From: Piscinibacterium candidicorallinum
Lineage (GTDB): Bacteria; Pseudomonadota; Gammaproteobacteria; Burkholderiales; Burkholderiaceae_C
Assembly (NCBI RefSeq): GCF_047549485.1
Contig: NZ_CP180191.1
Span: 806,001-870,000, forward strand
Direction: 5' to 3'
Length of the DNA: 64,000 bases
A program made the translations under genes and the position numbers. The notes beneath the pieces were generated by a model. That model ran no database searches, was not told where the DNA came from, and saw only the letters and a list, made by a program, of their open reading frames with translations. Shown here one piece after another: positions 50,206 to 60,782 of this stretch; position 1 is the stretch's first letter; the number at the start of each line of letters is the position of its first letter.

Positions 50206-50679
50206 TCACTTTTGCAGCGAGCCTTGTGCGAGGCGCAACAGCGCCTGAGCCAGCGCCGGATTCTCAATCTCTCGCGCGGTGCTGGCGAGTACCGCGCGAG
50301 ACTCGGTATCGATCTGCTGGCGGCGTTCGCGGCGTGTCGGGTTGATCGGCCGTAGATCGGACGGCAATTGATGCCCCACCCGGATTGACCTACAGTCCCA
50401 CCCCCGGCGCGCCAGTTCGGCCGTCAGTTCCGGGCGGACATGGTTCAGGCGCGCCTTTTGGGCCGAGCTGGCGCAGGCAAGCACCAACTCGCCGTTCTCC
50501 AGGCGGAGCGCTTGCACGCGGAGCGCAGCCAGAGAAAGTGCGTGCAGCGCCGAGTCCACCGAAGACTGCAGTTCAGCCAGGGTCAGGGCGCGCTTGAGCC
50601 AGTCTGCATCGGACACGCCAATGCAGTCGGCCAGACGCCGTGGGCGGCGTGGGGTGCTCGGGCTTGCAGGTCGAACCAT
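50206..50679 (-). CDS. DciA-like (DUF721) protein
   Basis: A 157-residue protein of the DUF721 family. The core runs from LQSSVDSALHALSLAALRVQALRLENGELVLACASSAQKARLNHVRPELTAELARRGW, the usual beta-alpha fold; a helical tail follows (ARLLR-like repeats near the end). DUF721 proteins include DciA, the loader of replicative helicase DnaB in bacteria lacking DnaC; that role is likely here. Located between lpxC and the M23 peptidase, as is common in betaproteobacteria. Confidence 0.75.
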   Translation of the reverse strand: MVRPASPSTPRRPRRLADCIGVSDADWLKRALTLAELQSSVDSALHALSLAALRVQALRLENGELVLACASSAQKARLNHVRPELTAELARRGWDCRSIRVGHQLPSDLRPINPTRRERRQQIDTESRAVLASTAREIENPALAQALLRLAQGSLQK

Positions 50680-50744
50680 GAAGGCAGTCTGCCAGAAACT
50701 TCAGTCCTGCGCGGGATGACTGCGCAGCAATCCAAGACACACTC

Positions 50745-51710
50745 ATGCAGATCATTCTTGTTCACAGTGGACTGAAGGCCGCGCGGACGCTGACCCTGTC
50801 GGCGCGGCATGTGGTGTTGGCCGCGGTTGCGCTGACAGTGCTTGTGGTGGCTTTGGCCAGCGCGCTGAGCTACGTGGCGGCATCGCGCTCGATCATCGGC
50901 AACATTCCAATCCTCAAAGACTTCTATCTGTCTTTATCTCACGATCAAGTGCAGGAAAAAGACGCTTATTTACGCGAAAACATCAACACCCTGGCGGTTC
51001 GGCTGGGCGAGATGCAGGCGCAGATGACGCGGCTGGACGCCCTGGGTGAGCGTGTGTCAGGTCTCGCAGGCGTGAAGCCCGGCGAGATCAATTTCAAGAC
51101 GCCCCCCGGCCGCGGCGGCGCGCTGCCCACCATCAGCCGCGATCTGAGCATCGAGGAGCTGACCCGTCAGATTGACGAGCTTTCCGGCAAGCTGGATGGC
51201 CAAGCGGACTTCCTCAACCTGGTGGAGAGCGAGCTGATGGGCAAGCGTGTGGTGACCCAGAAGATACCGACCCGGCAGCCCGTGCTGGGCTACAACGGCT
51301 CCGGGTTCGGCTGGCGGATCGACCCGATCACCGGTCGGCAGACCCAGCATCTGGGCATCGACTTCCAGGCGCCCACGGGCACGCCGATTCTGGCTGCAGC
51401 CGGCGGCGTCGTGATCGCCGCGGAATACCACCCGATGTTCGGCAACATGGTCGATATCGACCACGGCAACAACCTGCTGACACGCTACGCGCATGCCTCG
51501 CGCATGTTCGTGAAGCCCGGCCAGATCGTGAAGCTGGGCGACAAGATCGCCGAGATCGGCTCCACGGGCCGCTCCACTGGCCCGCACCTGCACTTCGAGG
51601 TGCATGTGGCCGGCGTGCCGCAAGATCCCATGAAGTTTCTTCGTGCCGGCACCGACATGAGCGCGGCCCAGGCGGCGGCCAATGCAGCGCTGGGTGTCCG
51701 GCCGCGTTGA
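50745..51710 (+). CDS. M23-family (LytM) peptidase, membrane-anchored
   Basis: A 321-residue envelope protein. A short cytoplasmic start, one span (about residues 23-45), a coiled-coil region (about residues 65-160) and a C-terminal LytM domain. The zinc site is intact: HLGIDFQAP (HxxxD) and HLHFEVH (HxH), with GSGFGWRIDPITGRQ before it. It should cleave or regulate cleavage of peptidoglycan crosslinks. It lies just before secA; a strong terminator lies in between. Confidence 0.92.
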   Translation: MQIILVHSGLKAARTLTLSARHVVLAAVALTVLVVALASALSYVAASRSIIGNIPILKDFYLSLSHDQVQEKDAYLRENINTLAVRLGEMQAQMTRLDALGERVSGLAGVKPGEINFKTPPGRGGALPTISRDLSIEELTRQIDELSGKLDGQADFLNLVESELMGKRVVTQKIPTRQPVLGYNGSGFGWRIDPITGRQTQHLGIDFQAPTGTPILAAAGGVVIAAEYHPMFGNMVDIDHGNNLLTRYAHASRMFVKPGQIVKLGDKIAEIGSTGRSTGPHLHFEVHVAGVPQDPMKFLRAGTDMSAAQAAANAALGVRPR

Positions 51711-51838
51711 CACCCACGCCCCCGGAGCACGCTTGAACTTGTTGCGGCCGGCGCCATCTGAGAGCGATCTCCGGGTGCCACCTCGGCAAGTTGGCGGCAC
51801 CCCCCGTGTAAACTGCCTTCAGCCATTTGCCTGACGGG

Positions 51839-51890
51839 AAGGCTTCGGTCCGCGCTGATGTGAGCGCATGCTGACCGGAGCCTTTTTTCT
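51839..51890 (+). terminator. Strong Rho-independent terminator upstream of secA
   Basis: AAGGCTTCGGTC (51839-51850) pairs with GACCGGAGCCTT (51873-51884) apart from one G.T wobble; an inner GCGC/GCGC pair extends the hairpin. TTTTTTCT follows. It lies 129 bp after the M23 stop and 40 bp before the secA start, so it either ends the M23 transcript or acts as an attenuator in a secA leader. Confidence 0.75.
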
Positions 51891-51929
51891 TGCCCCGTCG
51901 GCCCACAAGAATCAGGCCCCCAGAAAGTC

Positions 51930-54695
<2,766 letters not shown>

Positions 54696-54778
54696 GGCGC
54701 CCAAGACGCGCCGAGGAGCGCGAAGGCGCAGGCCTTCAGTGCTCAGCCCGATCGGGTCGGAGATGGTGTGAATACATC

Positions 54779-54879
54779 ATTTTCGGCCCGATTTTCATTC
54801 GAGCGAGAATCGGCCAAAACCCGCTCTCTACATGCGGAAAGCGCCCAATTGACCGTTGTGAAATCCGTTGCTTTCGGCC
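54779..54879 (+). repeat. Dispersed ~100-bp intergenic element, family 2, copy 4
   Basis: ATTTTCGGCC (54779-54788), 45 nt, GCGGAAAG (54834-54841), 31 nt, TTCGGCC (54873-54879). The inner hairpin is CCGC-N9-GCGG (54821-54837). It fills the gap of about 300 bp between secA and argJ, in which I see no gene; just before it is the palindrome CCCGATCGGG. The argJ promoter is not evident. Confidence 0.65.
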
Positions 54880-54998
54880 ACTTTTGGATTCATCCGGTGT
54901 TCGGCGGCTCGCGCTGCAGATCGACGGCCCACGGGCAATAGAATCGGCCGCAACCCCGCCTGAACCCCGCACCCGTTGCGCACCAAGGAGCCGCCTGA

Positions 54999-56225
54999 AT
55001 GGCCGTCAATCTGCTGCCGCCCGACCCCGCCGCCGTTTTTCCTGTTGCAGGCATCGAACTCGGCTTTGCCAAGGCCCGCATCAAGAAGTGGGACCGGCAC
55101 GACGTGATGCTCATGCGTCTGGCGCCGGGCACGCGCGTGGCCGGCGTGTTCACGCAGAACGCCTTTGCCGCGGCGCCCGTGCAGGTCTGCCGCGAGCACT
55201 TGAAGCGCGGCGACGGCATCCGTGCGCTGGTGGTCAACGCCGGCAACGCCAACTGCGGCACCGGCGAACAGGGCTTGGCCGCGGCGCGCGACACCTGCCG
55301 CGCCGTGGGTGAACTGCTTCAGTGCGCACCCGAGCAGGTGCTGCCGTTTTCAACCGGCGTGATCCTCGAGCATCTGCCCGTGGACAAGATCCGCGGCGCG
55401 CTGCCGGCGGCCGTGGGCGAGCTCAAGGAGAACGCCTGGGCCACCGCCGCGGCCGCCATCATGACCACCGACACCGTGGCCAAGGCCGTGAGCGAGCGTG
55501 TGGAGATCGACGGCGTGACTGTGACGGTGACGGGCATCGCCAAGGGCGTGGGCATGCTCCAGCCCAACATGGCCACCATGCTCGCGTATCTGGCCACCGA
55601 CGCAAAGATCGCCCAGCCGGTGCTGGACCGCTGGGTGAAGGAGGTGGCTGACGCCTCGTTCAACCGCGTCACCATCGACGGCGACACGTCCACCAACGAC
55701 AGCTTCGTGCTGCTGGCCACGGGCAAGGGCGCGCACGCCGAGATCCGCGACGAGTCCAGCCCCGGCCATGACCGCCTGCGAGCCGCGCTGATTGCCGTGG
55801 CGCAGGAGCTCGCCATCAAGATCGCCCGCGACGGCGAGGGCGCCACCAAGCTCATCACCATCGAGGTCGAGGGCGCCAAGGACGCCGACGAGGCGCACCG
55901 CGTGGGCAAGTTCATCGCGCATTCGCCGCTGGTCAAGACCGCGTTCTTCGCCAGTGACCCCAACCTCGGCCGCCTGATCATGGCCGTGGGCAATGCCGTG
56001 CCTGAACTGAACACTGCGGGCGTCAGCATCTGGCTGGGTGACGTGCTGGTGGTGGACCGCGGCGGGCGCGCGGCGAGCTACACCGAAGACCAGGGCGCGG
56101 CGGTGATGAAGCCCGAGGAAATCTCCGTGAAGGTGATGCTCTCGCGCGGCAACGCCCGCACCACGGTCTGGACCTGCGACTACAGCTACGACTACGTCAA
56201 GATCAATGCGGAATACCGCACCTAA
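54999..56225 (+). CDS. argJ: Bifunctional ornithine acetyltransferase/N-acetylglutamate synthase
   Basis: A 408-residue self-cleaving Ntn-type enzyme of arginine synthesis, moving the acetyl group from N-acetylornithine to glutamate. The cleavage region KGVGMLQPNMATMLAYLATDA (about residues 180-200) includes the invariant ATML with the Thr that becomes the new N-terminus and nucleophile. NAGNANCGTGEQG (about residue 82), NRVTIDGDTSTNDS and FFASDPNLGR are also conserved. It overlaps the DUF815 gene by 20 bp. Confidence 0.96.
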   Translation: MAVNLLPPDPAAVFPVAGIELGFAKARIKKWDRHDVMLMRLAPGTRVAGVFTQNAFAAAPVQVCREHLKRGDGIRALVVNAGNANCGTGEQGLAAARDTCRAVGELLQCAPEQVLPFSTGVILEHLPVDKIRGALPAAVGELKENAWATAAAAIMTTDTVAKAVSERVEIDGVTVTVTGIAKGVGMLQPNMATMLAYLATDAKIAQPVLDRWVKEVADASFNRVTIDGDTSTNDSFVLLATGKGAHAEIRDESSPGHDRLRAALIAVAQELAIKIARDGEGATKLITIEVEGAKDADEAHRVGKFIAHSPLVKTAFFASDPNLGRLIMAVGNAVPELNTAGVSIWLGDVLVVDRGGRAASYTEDQGAAVMKPEEISVKVMLSRGNARTTVWTCDYSYDYVKINAEYRT

Positions 56226-57225
56226 GCGCGCCGCAGCGGCCTTGAACGCGGTGGCTGCTGACGGTGATGCCACCGAGCGCATCGCCGCCGCGCTGGAGCG
56301 CATTGCCGATGCACTCGCGCCGCGCCCCAAGGCGCCGGACTGGAGCGCGTCGATCGCCTTCCGCTGGCGCGTGCGCGCCGGCGTCGGGCAGCTCGAGCCA
56401 GTGCAGCATCTCGCCGAGATCGATCTCGCAGACCTGCTGAACATCGATCAGGCGCGCGATCTGGTCGTGGCCAACACGCGCCAGTTCGTGGCTGGCCGAC
56501 CCGCCAACAACGTGCTGCTCACTGGCGCGCGCGGCACGGGCAAAAGCTCGCTGGTGCGAGCCTGTCTGCATGCGTATGCGCGCCAAGGGCTGCGTCTGAT
56601 CGAGGTCGACAAGAGCGACCTGCACAACCTCGGAGACATCATCGAGCTGGTGCAGGGCCACCCCGAGCGCTTCATCATCTTCAGTGACGATCTGAGCTTC
56701 GAGGAGGGCGAGAGCAGCTACAAGGCACTGAAGAGCGCGCTGGATGGCTCGATCGCTGCGGCCAGCGACAACGTGCTGATCTACGCCACCAGCAACCGCC
56801 GCCACCTCATGCCCGAGCACATGCGCGAGAACCTCGCCGCCACGCATGACGAAGACGGCGAGCTGCACCCGGCCGAGACCACCGAGGAGAAGATCTCGCT
56901 CTCCGAGCGCTTCGGCCTGTGGGTGAACTTCTACGGCTTCTCGCAGGACGAGTACCTCGCCATCTGTGCGCGCTGGGTCGAGCAGCTCGGCCAGCGCTTT
57001 GAAGAGGCTGCGCAAACCGCTGCGCTGCAATGGGCGCGCGAGCGTGGCGCACGCTCCGGCCGCGTGGCCCTGCAGTTTGCGCGCGACTGGGCCGGCCGCC
57101 AGGCAGTACGCCCGGGAGCCAAAAGCAAGAATGGCTCTGGGCGGGGCTCTTCAGGCCAAAATGGCTCGAAACCCTTGCCAGACAAGCGGAAAGCCATTTC
57201 AAAATCCGCCAAGCCGATGCGATGA
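56206..57225 (+). CDS. DUF815 AAA-type ATPase
   Basis: A 339-residue P-loop ATPase of the DUF815/COG2607 family. Walker A GARGTGKSSLVRA lies near residue 107, Walker B-like FIIFSDDLSFE near residue 163, a sensor-like LIYATSNRRHLMPE near residue 193, and the characteristic GLWVNFYGFSQDEYL near residue 243. Function is unknown. The last ~30 residues (Lys/Ser/Gly-rich) are encoded by a family 1 repeat at 57151-57195 and are likely to be an acquired, non-conserved tail. It starts inside the argJ 3' end and overlaps the Nudix-ThiE gene by 4 bp. Confidence 0.85.
   Translation: MRNTAPKRAAAALNAVAADGDATERIAAALERIADALAPRPKAPDWSASIAFRWRVRAGVGQLEPVQHLAEIDLADLLNIDQARDLVVANTRQFVAGRPANNVLLTGARGTGKSSLVRACLHAYARQGLRLIEVDKSDLHNLGDIIELVQGHPERFIIFSDDLSFEEGESSYKALKSALDGSIAAASDNVLIYATSNRRHLMPEHMRENLAATHDEDGELHPAETTEEKISLSERFGLWVNFYGFSQDEYLAICARWVEQLGQRFEEAAQTAALQWARERGARSGRVALQFARDWAGRQAVRPGAKSKNGSGRGSSGQNGSKPLPDKRKAISKSAKPMR
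57151..57195 (+). repeat. Half copy of the family 1 hairpin repeat, copy C, inside a coding region
   Basis: Aligns without gaps to the right arm of the full element (from 7630); CCTTGCCAGACAAGCGGAAA and the next three bases are identical (57173-57195 and 7652-7674), and the whole 45 bp differ at about seven positions. Unlike the other copies, it lies within an open reading frame, at the 3' end of the DUF815 gene. Confidence 0.7.
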
Positions 57226-58160
57226 ATGTCGCGGTGAAGCTCACCGAGGTCGCCGTCGGCGTGATCCTCGATGACCGCGGGCAGGTGCTGTTCGCACAGC
57301 GCCCGGCCGGCAAGCCCTATGCGGGCTGGTGGGAGTTTCCTGGCGGCAAGATCGAAGCCGGCGAGACGGTGCAGCAGGCGCTGTACCGCGAGCTCGAGGA
57401 GGAGCTGGGCATCCGCATCTGCGACTGCCAGCCCTGGATCACCCTGCAGCATGTCTACCCCCACGCCACCGTGCGGCTGCAGTTCTGCAAGGTGCGCGGC
57501 TTCGATGGCACACCGCACGGCCGCGAGGGGCAGGCCTATCTCTGGGCCGATCCGCAGCGCCCGGTGGTTGACCCCATCCTGCCCGCGGCGATCCGCATGC
57601 TGCCGTGGCTGTCTCTGCCGGAGCTGCTGCGTCTGTCTGCAGCAGGCGTGCTCGGTGTGGAGGCCTGGCTGGCGCGTCTGGGCGCTACGCCCCGCGCCAT
57701 GCTGGTGCTGCGTGAACCCGACCTGAGCAAGCCCGAATTGAAACGCGTGGCCACAGCCGTCAGTGCCTGGCGGCGCGCGACCGGCAGCACAGTGCTGGTG
57801 TCCAGCCGGCATGTGCATGCAGACTGGGTTGGCGAGTTTGACGGCGTGGTCCTGACTGAGCGCGATCTGCTCGCGGCATCAGCACGGCCCGCGCCGCATC
57901 AGTGGGTCGGCGCCAGTGTGCATGGCCGCGCAGGCATCGAGCATGCGGCCCGGCTGGGTCTGGACTTCGTGATGCTGGGTGCCGTGAGTGCGACCGCGTC
58001 GCATCCAGGCGAGCCCGGCATGGGCTGGACGGCGTTCGCGCAGCTCGCCGCTCATGCACCACTGCCGGTCTACGCACTCGGCGGGCTTGCGTCGGCGGAC
58101 CTGGATCATGCCCGCGCGGCGGGCGGGCAGGGTGTGGCCTTGCTGCGCGGCGGGTGGTAG
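57222..58160 (+). CDS. Nudix hydrolase (MutT-like) fused to a ThiE-like domain
   Basis: A 312-residue fusion. Residues about 1-130 form a Nudix domain, with the box GGKIEAGETVQQALYRELEEELG (GX5EX7REUXEEXG, about residues 41-63) and GYxxWEFPGGK-like start; this part should hydrolyse 8-oxo-dGTP or similar. Residues about 165-312 resemble thiamine phosphate synthase (VSSRHVHADWVGEFDGVVLTERDL, VGASVHGRAGIEHAARLGLDFVMLGAVSATASHPG, YALGGLASADL). This fusion is known in proteobacteria. The ThiE part lacks an obvious complete pyrophosphate site, so its activity is doubtful. Starts in an ATGA overlap with the DUF815 gene. Confidence 0.88.
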   Translation: MNVAVKLTEVAVGVILDDRGQVLFAQRPAGKPYAGWWEFPGGKIEAGETVQQALYRELEEELGIRICDCQPWITLQHVYPHATVRLQFCKVRGFDGTPHGREGQAYLWADPQRPVVDPILPAAIRMLPWLSLPELLRLSAAGVLGVEAWLARLGATPRAMLVLREPDLSKPELKRVATAVSAWRRATGSTVLVSSRHVHADWVGEFDGVVLTERDLLAASARPAPHQWVGASVHGRAGIEHAARLGLDFVMLGAVSATASHPGEPGMGWTAFAQLAAHAPLPVYALGGLASADLDHARAAGGQGVALLRGGW

Positions 58161-58217
58161 TGCGCCGCGAGCCCCAGCCTGCGTGCGGCGGGTGTCGTTG
58201 AGAATGCAGCCGCCCGC

Positions 58218-58436
58218 TTAGTGTGGCTGGCTGCGTGCCGCGTCCTGACCTGCGGCATCGGGCTCGTCAAGATCGGTGCTGTCACGCGGATCGGCGCCTG
58301 CGATGCGGTACTTGTCGCTCGCCCAGGCGCCGAGATCGACCAGCTTGCAGCGCTCGGAGCAGAAGGGACGCCACTGCGCCTTCTCGTTCCACAGCACCTT
58401 GGTGCCGCAGCTTGGGCATTTGACTTGCGCGGGCAT
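58218..58436 (-). CDS. yacG: DNA gyrase inhibitor YacG
   Basis: A 72-residue zinc protein. The four cysteines lie in VKCPSCGTKVLW and RPFCSERCKLVDLGAWASDKYRI, the YacG signature. In E. coli it binds GyrB and inhibits gyrase. An acidic tail follows. The ATG at 58436 fits the family; it lies 14 bp after zapD on the same strand, as in many proteobacteria (zapD-yacG next to coaE and pilD). Confidence 0.92.
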   Translation of the reverse strand: MPAQVKCPSCGTKVLWNEKAQWRPFCSERCKLVDLGAWASDKYRIAGADPRDSTDLDEPDAAGQDAARSQPH

Positions 58437-58450
58437 GGCTTGCGGGCGGA

Positions 58451-59206
58451 TCAGAAGTTGCAGAGCGCGATGCGAAAGGGCACGTCGGCATCGATCACGC
58501 TGGGCCGCGCCACGATGCCCGCCTGCGTGAAGCGGATGTGCAGCACGTACTTGTTCGCGCTGATCTCCGGCACGGCATTGCGGGTCTCGTCCACCCACAG
58601 GCGCAGCAACTGCCAGGTCTTGCCCTTGGCGTCCTGCTGATAGACGCCCTGGGCTGCGACCATGTCCGCGGCACGGCCACCTTCACGCAGCAGCTTGAGC
58701 ACGAGATGCAGGGCATCGGCCATGGGCTTCAGCGGCGTGAGCCAGCCCAGCAGATCGTTGCGCCGCTGCGCGACCGGTCGATTCAGCCAGGCGTGATAGG
58801 AGGGCAGATCGAACTCGCAGGTGCCACCGGGGATGATGGCGCGGGAACGGATGGCCGAGAGCCATTCGTTGTCGCGCAGATGCTGACCGGTCTTGCCGGG
58901 CGAATCCATCAGCGCCTGAAAGGCACGCTCGACCTCGTGGATGACCTCGTTGAGCACTTCGAGGTTCACGCCGGGTACTTCGCGGTAGCCGGAGAGCACC
59001 TGCTTCTGGCGCTCCAGTTCCTGCAGGATGTCGGACTTCAGTTCGCCACGGCTGCAGACCTCGAGCACTTCAAACAGCGCGAGCAGGGCGGCATGGTGGT
59101 CGTGGCTGGTGTCGCGCTCCACGAAAAACCCCATGCGGTCGAACAGGTCTTCAAGGCGCAGAAAGGCCCGAACGCGTTCGTTGAGAGGGTATTCGTAGAG
59201 GATCAA
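58451..59206 (-). CDS. zapD: Cell division protein ZapD
   Basis: A 251-residue protein that bundles FtsZ filaments through the FtsZ C-terminal peptide. The family sequence starts ILYEYPLNERVRAFLRLEDLFDRM and includes PGGTCEFDLPSYHAWLN and a C-terminal IVARPSVIDADVPFRIALC. I place the start at the TTG at 59206, which gives the usual length and N-terminus; an ATG at 59293 would add 29 unconserved residues, overlap coaE and lie upstream of the likely promoter at 59234-59262. Confidence 0.9.
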   Translation of the reverse strand: MILYEYPLNERVRAFLRLEDLFDRMGFFVERDTSHDHHAALLALFEVLEVCSRGELKSDILQELERQKQVLSGYREVPGVNLEVLNEVIHEVERAFQALMDSPGKTGQHLRDNEWLSAIRSRAIIPGGTCEFDLPSYHAWLNRPVAQRRNDLLGWLTPLKPMADALHLVLKLLREGGRAADMVAAQGVYQQDAKGKTWQLLRLWVDETRNAVPEISANKYVLHIRFTQAGIVARPSVIDADVPFRIALCNF

Positions 59207-59233
59207 GACGCCGGCCCGGAAAGTTCGAGCGGG

Positions 59234-59262
59234 ATTGTGCTCGGTTTCAGTGCAATTGACAA
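59234..59262 (-). promoter_or_regulatory. Putative sigma-70 promoter of zapD-yacG
   Basis: On the minus strand, TTGTCA (59262-59257), a 17-bp spacer and CACAAT (59239-59234). The -35 matches five of six consensus bases and the -10 four of six. Transcription would start about 25 nt before the TTG codon at 59206 and would exclude the upstream ATG at 59293. Confidence 0.5.
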
Positions 59263-59279
59263 AAATGGCACGCCCGCGT

Positions 59280-59885
59280 TCAACGCGCTGCACCGGTAGC
59301 CATGCGGGTGTAGCGCTCGTGCAATGCGCTGGCGTGCGCCTTCAACTGCTCCAGGCTGCCGTCATTGAGGATTACATCGTCGGCGGCAGCGCGTCGCTGC
59401 GCCCGCGTCGCCTGCTGCGCCATGATGGCGTGCACCATCTCGGCGCTCAGGGCGGAGCGCGCCTGGACCCGCGCGATCTGCGTCGCCTCGGGGCAGTCGA
59501 TCACCAGCAGCCGATCCAGCGCCTGGAGCCAGTGTCCGCTCTCCACCATCAAGGGCACGACCAGAACCCGATACAGCCCTTGCCGGGCTGCGATGCGCGC
59601 CTCGCACTCGGCCCGGATCATCGGGTGCAGGATCGCGTTGAGCTGCTGTCGCGCCTCGTCGTCTGCAAACACACGCGCACGCACCCAGCTGCGGTCCAGG
59701 GCACCATCGCTGCCAATCGCTTGATCGCCCAGCGCATCGCGAATCGCCGGCAGGGCCTTGCCGCCCGAAGCGGTGAGTGCGTGGGAGATCGCGTCTGCGT
59801 CGACCAAATCTGCGCCGAGTGCGCCAAGCGTGTCGGCTGCGGCGGACTTGCCGCTGCCGATGCCGCCAGTCAGGCCGATGAGCAT
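59280..59885 (-). CDS. coaE: Dephospho-CoA kinase
   Basis: A 201-residue P-loop kinase phosphorylating the 3' hydroxyl of dephospho-CoA, the final step of CoA synthesis. Motifs are IGLTGGIGSGKSAAADTLGALGADLVDADAISH (Walker A and the conserved DAD), HPMIRAECEARI and VPLMVESGHW. Located 12 bp after pilD on the same strand, a conserved neighbourhood (pilD-coaE-zapD-yacG). Confidence 0.96.
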   Translation of the reverse strand: MLIGLTGGIGSGKSAAADTLGALGADLVDADAISHALTASGGKALPAIRDALGDQAIGSDGALDRSWVRARVFADDEARQQLNAILHPMIRAECEARIAARQGLYRVLVVPLMVESGHWLQALDRLLVIDCPEATQIARVQARSALSAEMVHAIMAQQATRAQRRAAADDVILNDGSLEQLKAHASALHERYTRMATGAAR

Positions 59886-59897
59886 GCGGTAGAGCGC

Positions 59898-60770
59898 TCA
59901 GCGCGCGAGCAGGCCGAGGTACCAGGCGTTGATGGCAGGCCCGTAGAACAGCACCACCGCGCCTGCGCCGGCAAGATACGGCCCGAATGGGAACTGCTGC
60001 CCGCGGCCCAGGCGAGCCAGCAGCATCATGAGCCCCCCGAGCACCGCACCGACCACCGAACTGGCGAGGATGACGGCCGGCAATGCCTGCCAGCCGAACC
60101 ACGCGCCCAGTGCAGCAAGCAGCTTGAAGTCGCCGTAGCCCATGCCTTCCTTGCCGGTCAGCAGCTTGAAGAGCCAATAGACCGTCCAGAGCACCAGGTA
60201 GCCCGCGATCGCGCCGATCACGGCATCGGACAGCGGCGCGAACATTCCGCCGATATTCACGATCAGCCCCAGCCAGAGCAGCGGCAGCGTCAGATCGTCC
60301 GGCAGCAATTGCGTGTCGGCGTCGATGAAAGCCAGCGTGATCAGTATCAGCAGGAACACGAACGCGGCCAAAGCCTTGGCGGTCGGACCGAACGCCAGTA
60401 CGGCAAACACACCCGAGAGCCCGCCCAGCACTTCAACCAGCGGGTAGCGCAGAGCGATCGGCGTCTTGCAGTTGCTGCACTGTGCCTTGAGGAAAATCCA
60501 GCTGATGACCGGGATGTTCTCGTACCAGCGCAGCACATGACCGCACTTCGGGCATGCTGAGCGCGGCGTGACCAAATAGCGCCAGGTGCGCTGCGGCACA
60601 ACCCATTCGTCGGCTGTGGACGCGCAGTCCGCCACGTGCATGGCTTCCATGATCTTGGGCATCCGGTGGATGACCACGTTCAGAAAGCTGCCGATAAGGA
60701 GGCCCAGCACGCCCAGGCAGGCGGTCGCCAGCCCAGGTTCGCGCGCTAGAAGATCGAGCAGTTCGCTCAT
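59898..60770 (-). CDS. pilD: Prepilin peptidase/N-methyltransferase PilD
   Basis: A 290-residue inner-membrane aspartyl protease that cleaves and methylates type IV prepilins and type II secretion pseudopilins. About eight spans. The cytoplasmic zinc site CPKCG...CSNCK (about residues 73-103) is intact, as are the two catalytic Asp motifs FIDADTQLLPDD and GYGDFK. Follows pilC by 12 bp. Confidence 0.96.
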   Translation of the reverse strand: MSELLDLLAREPGLATACLGVLGLLIGSFLNVVIHRMPKIMEAMHVADCASTADEWVVPQRTWRYLVTPRSACPKCGHVLRWYENIPVISWIFLKAQCSNCKTPIALRYPLVEVLGGLSGVFAVLAFGPTAKALAAFVFLLILITLAFIDADTQLLPDDLTLPLLWLGLIVNIGGMFAPLSDAVIGAIAGYLVLWTVYWLFKLLTGKEGMGYGDFKLLAALGAWFGWQALPAVILASSVVGAVLGGLMMLLARLGRGQQFPFGPYLAGAGAVVLFYGPAINAWYLGLLAR

Positions 60771-60782
60771 CCGGCCCGGCGA

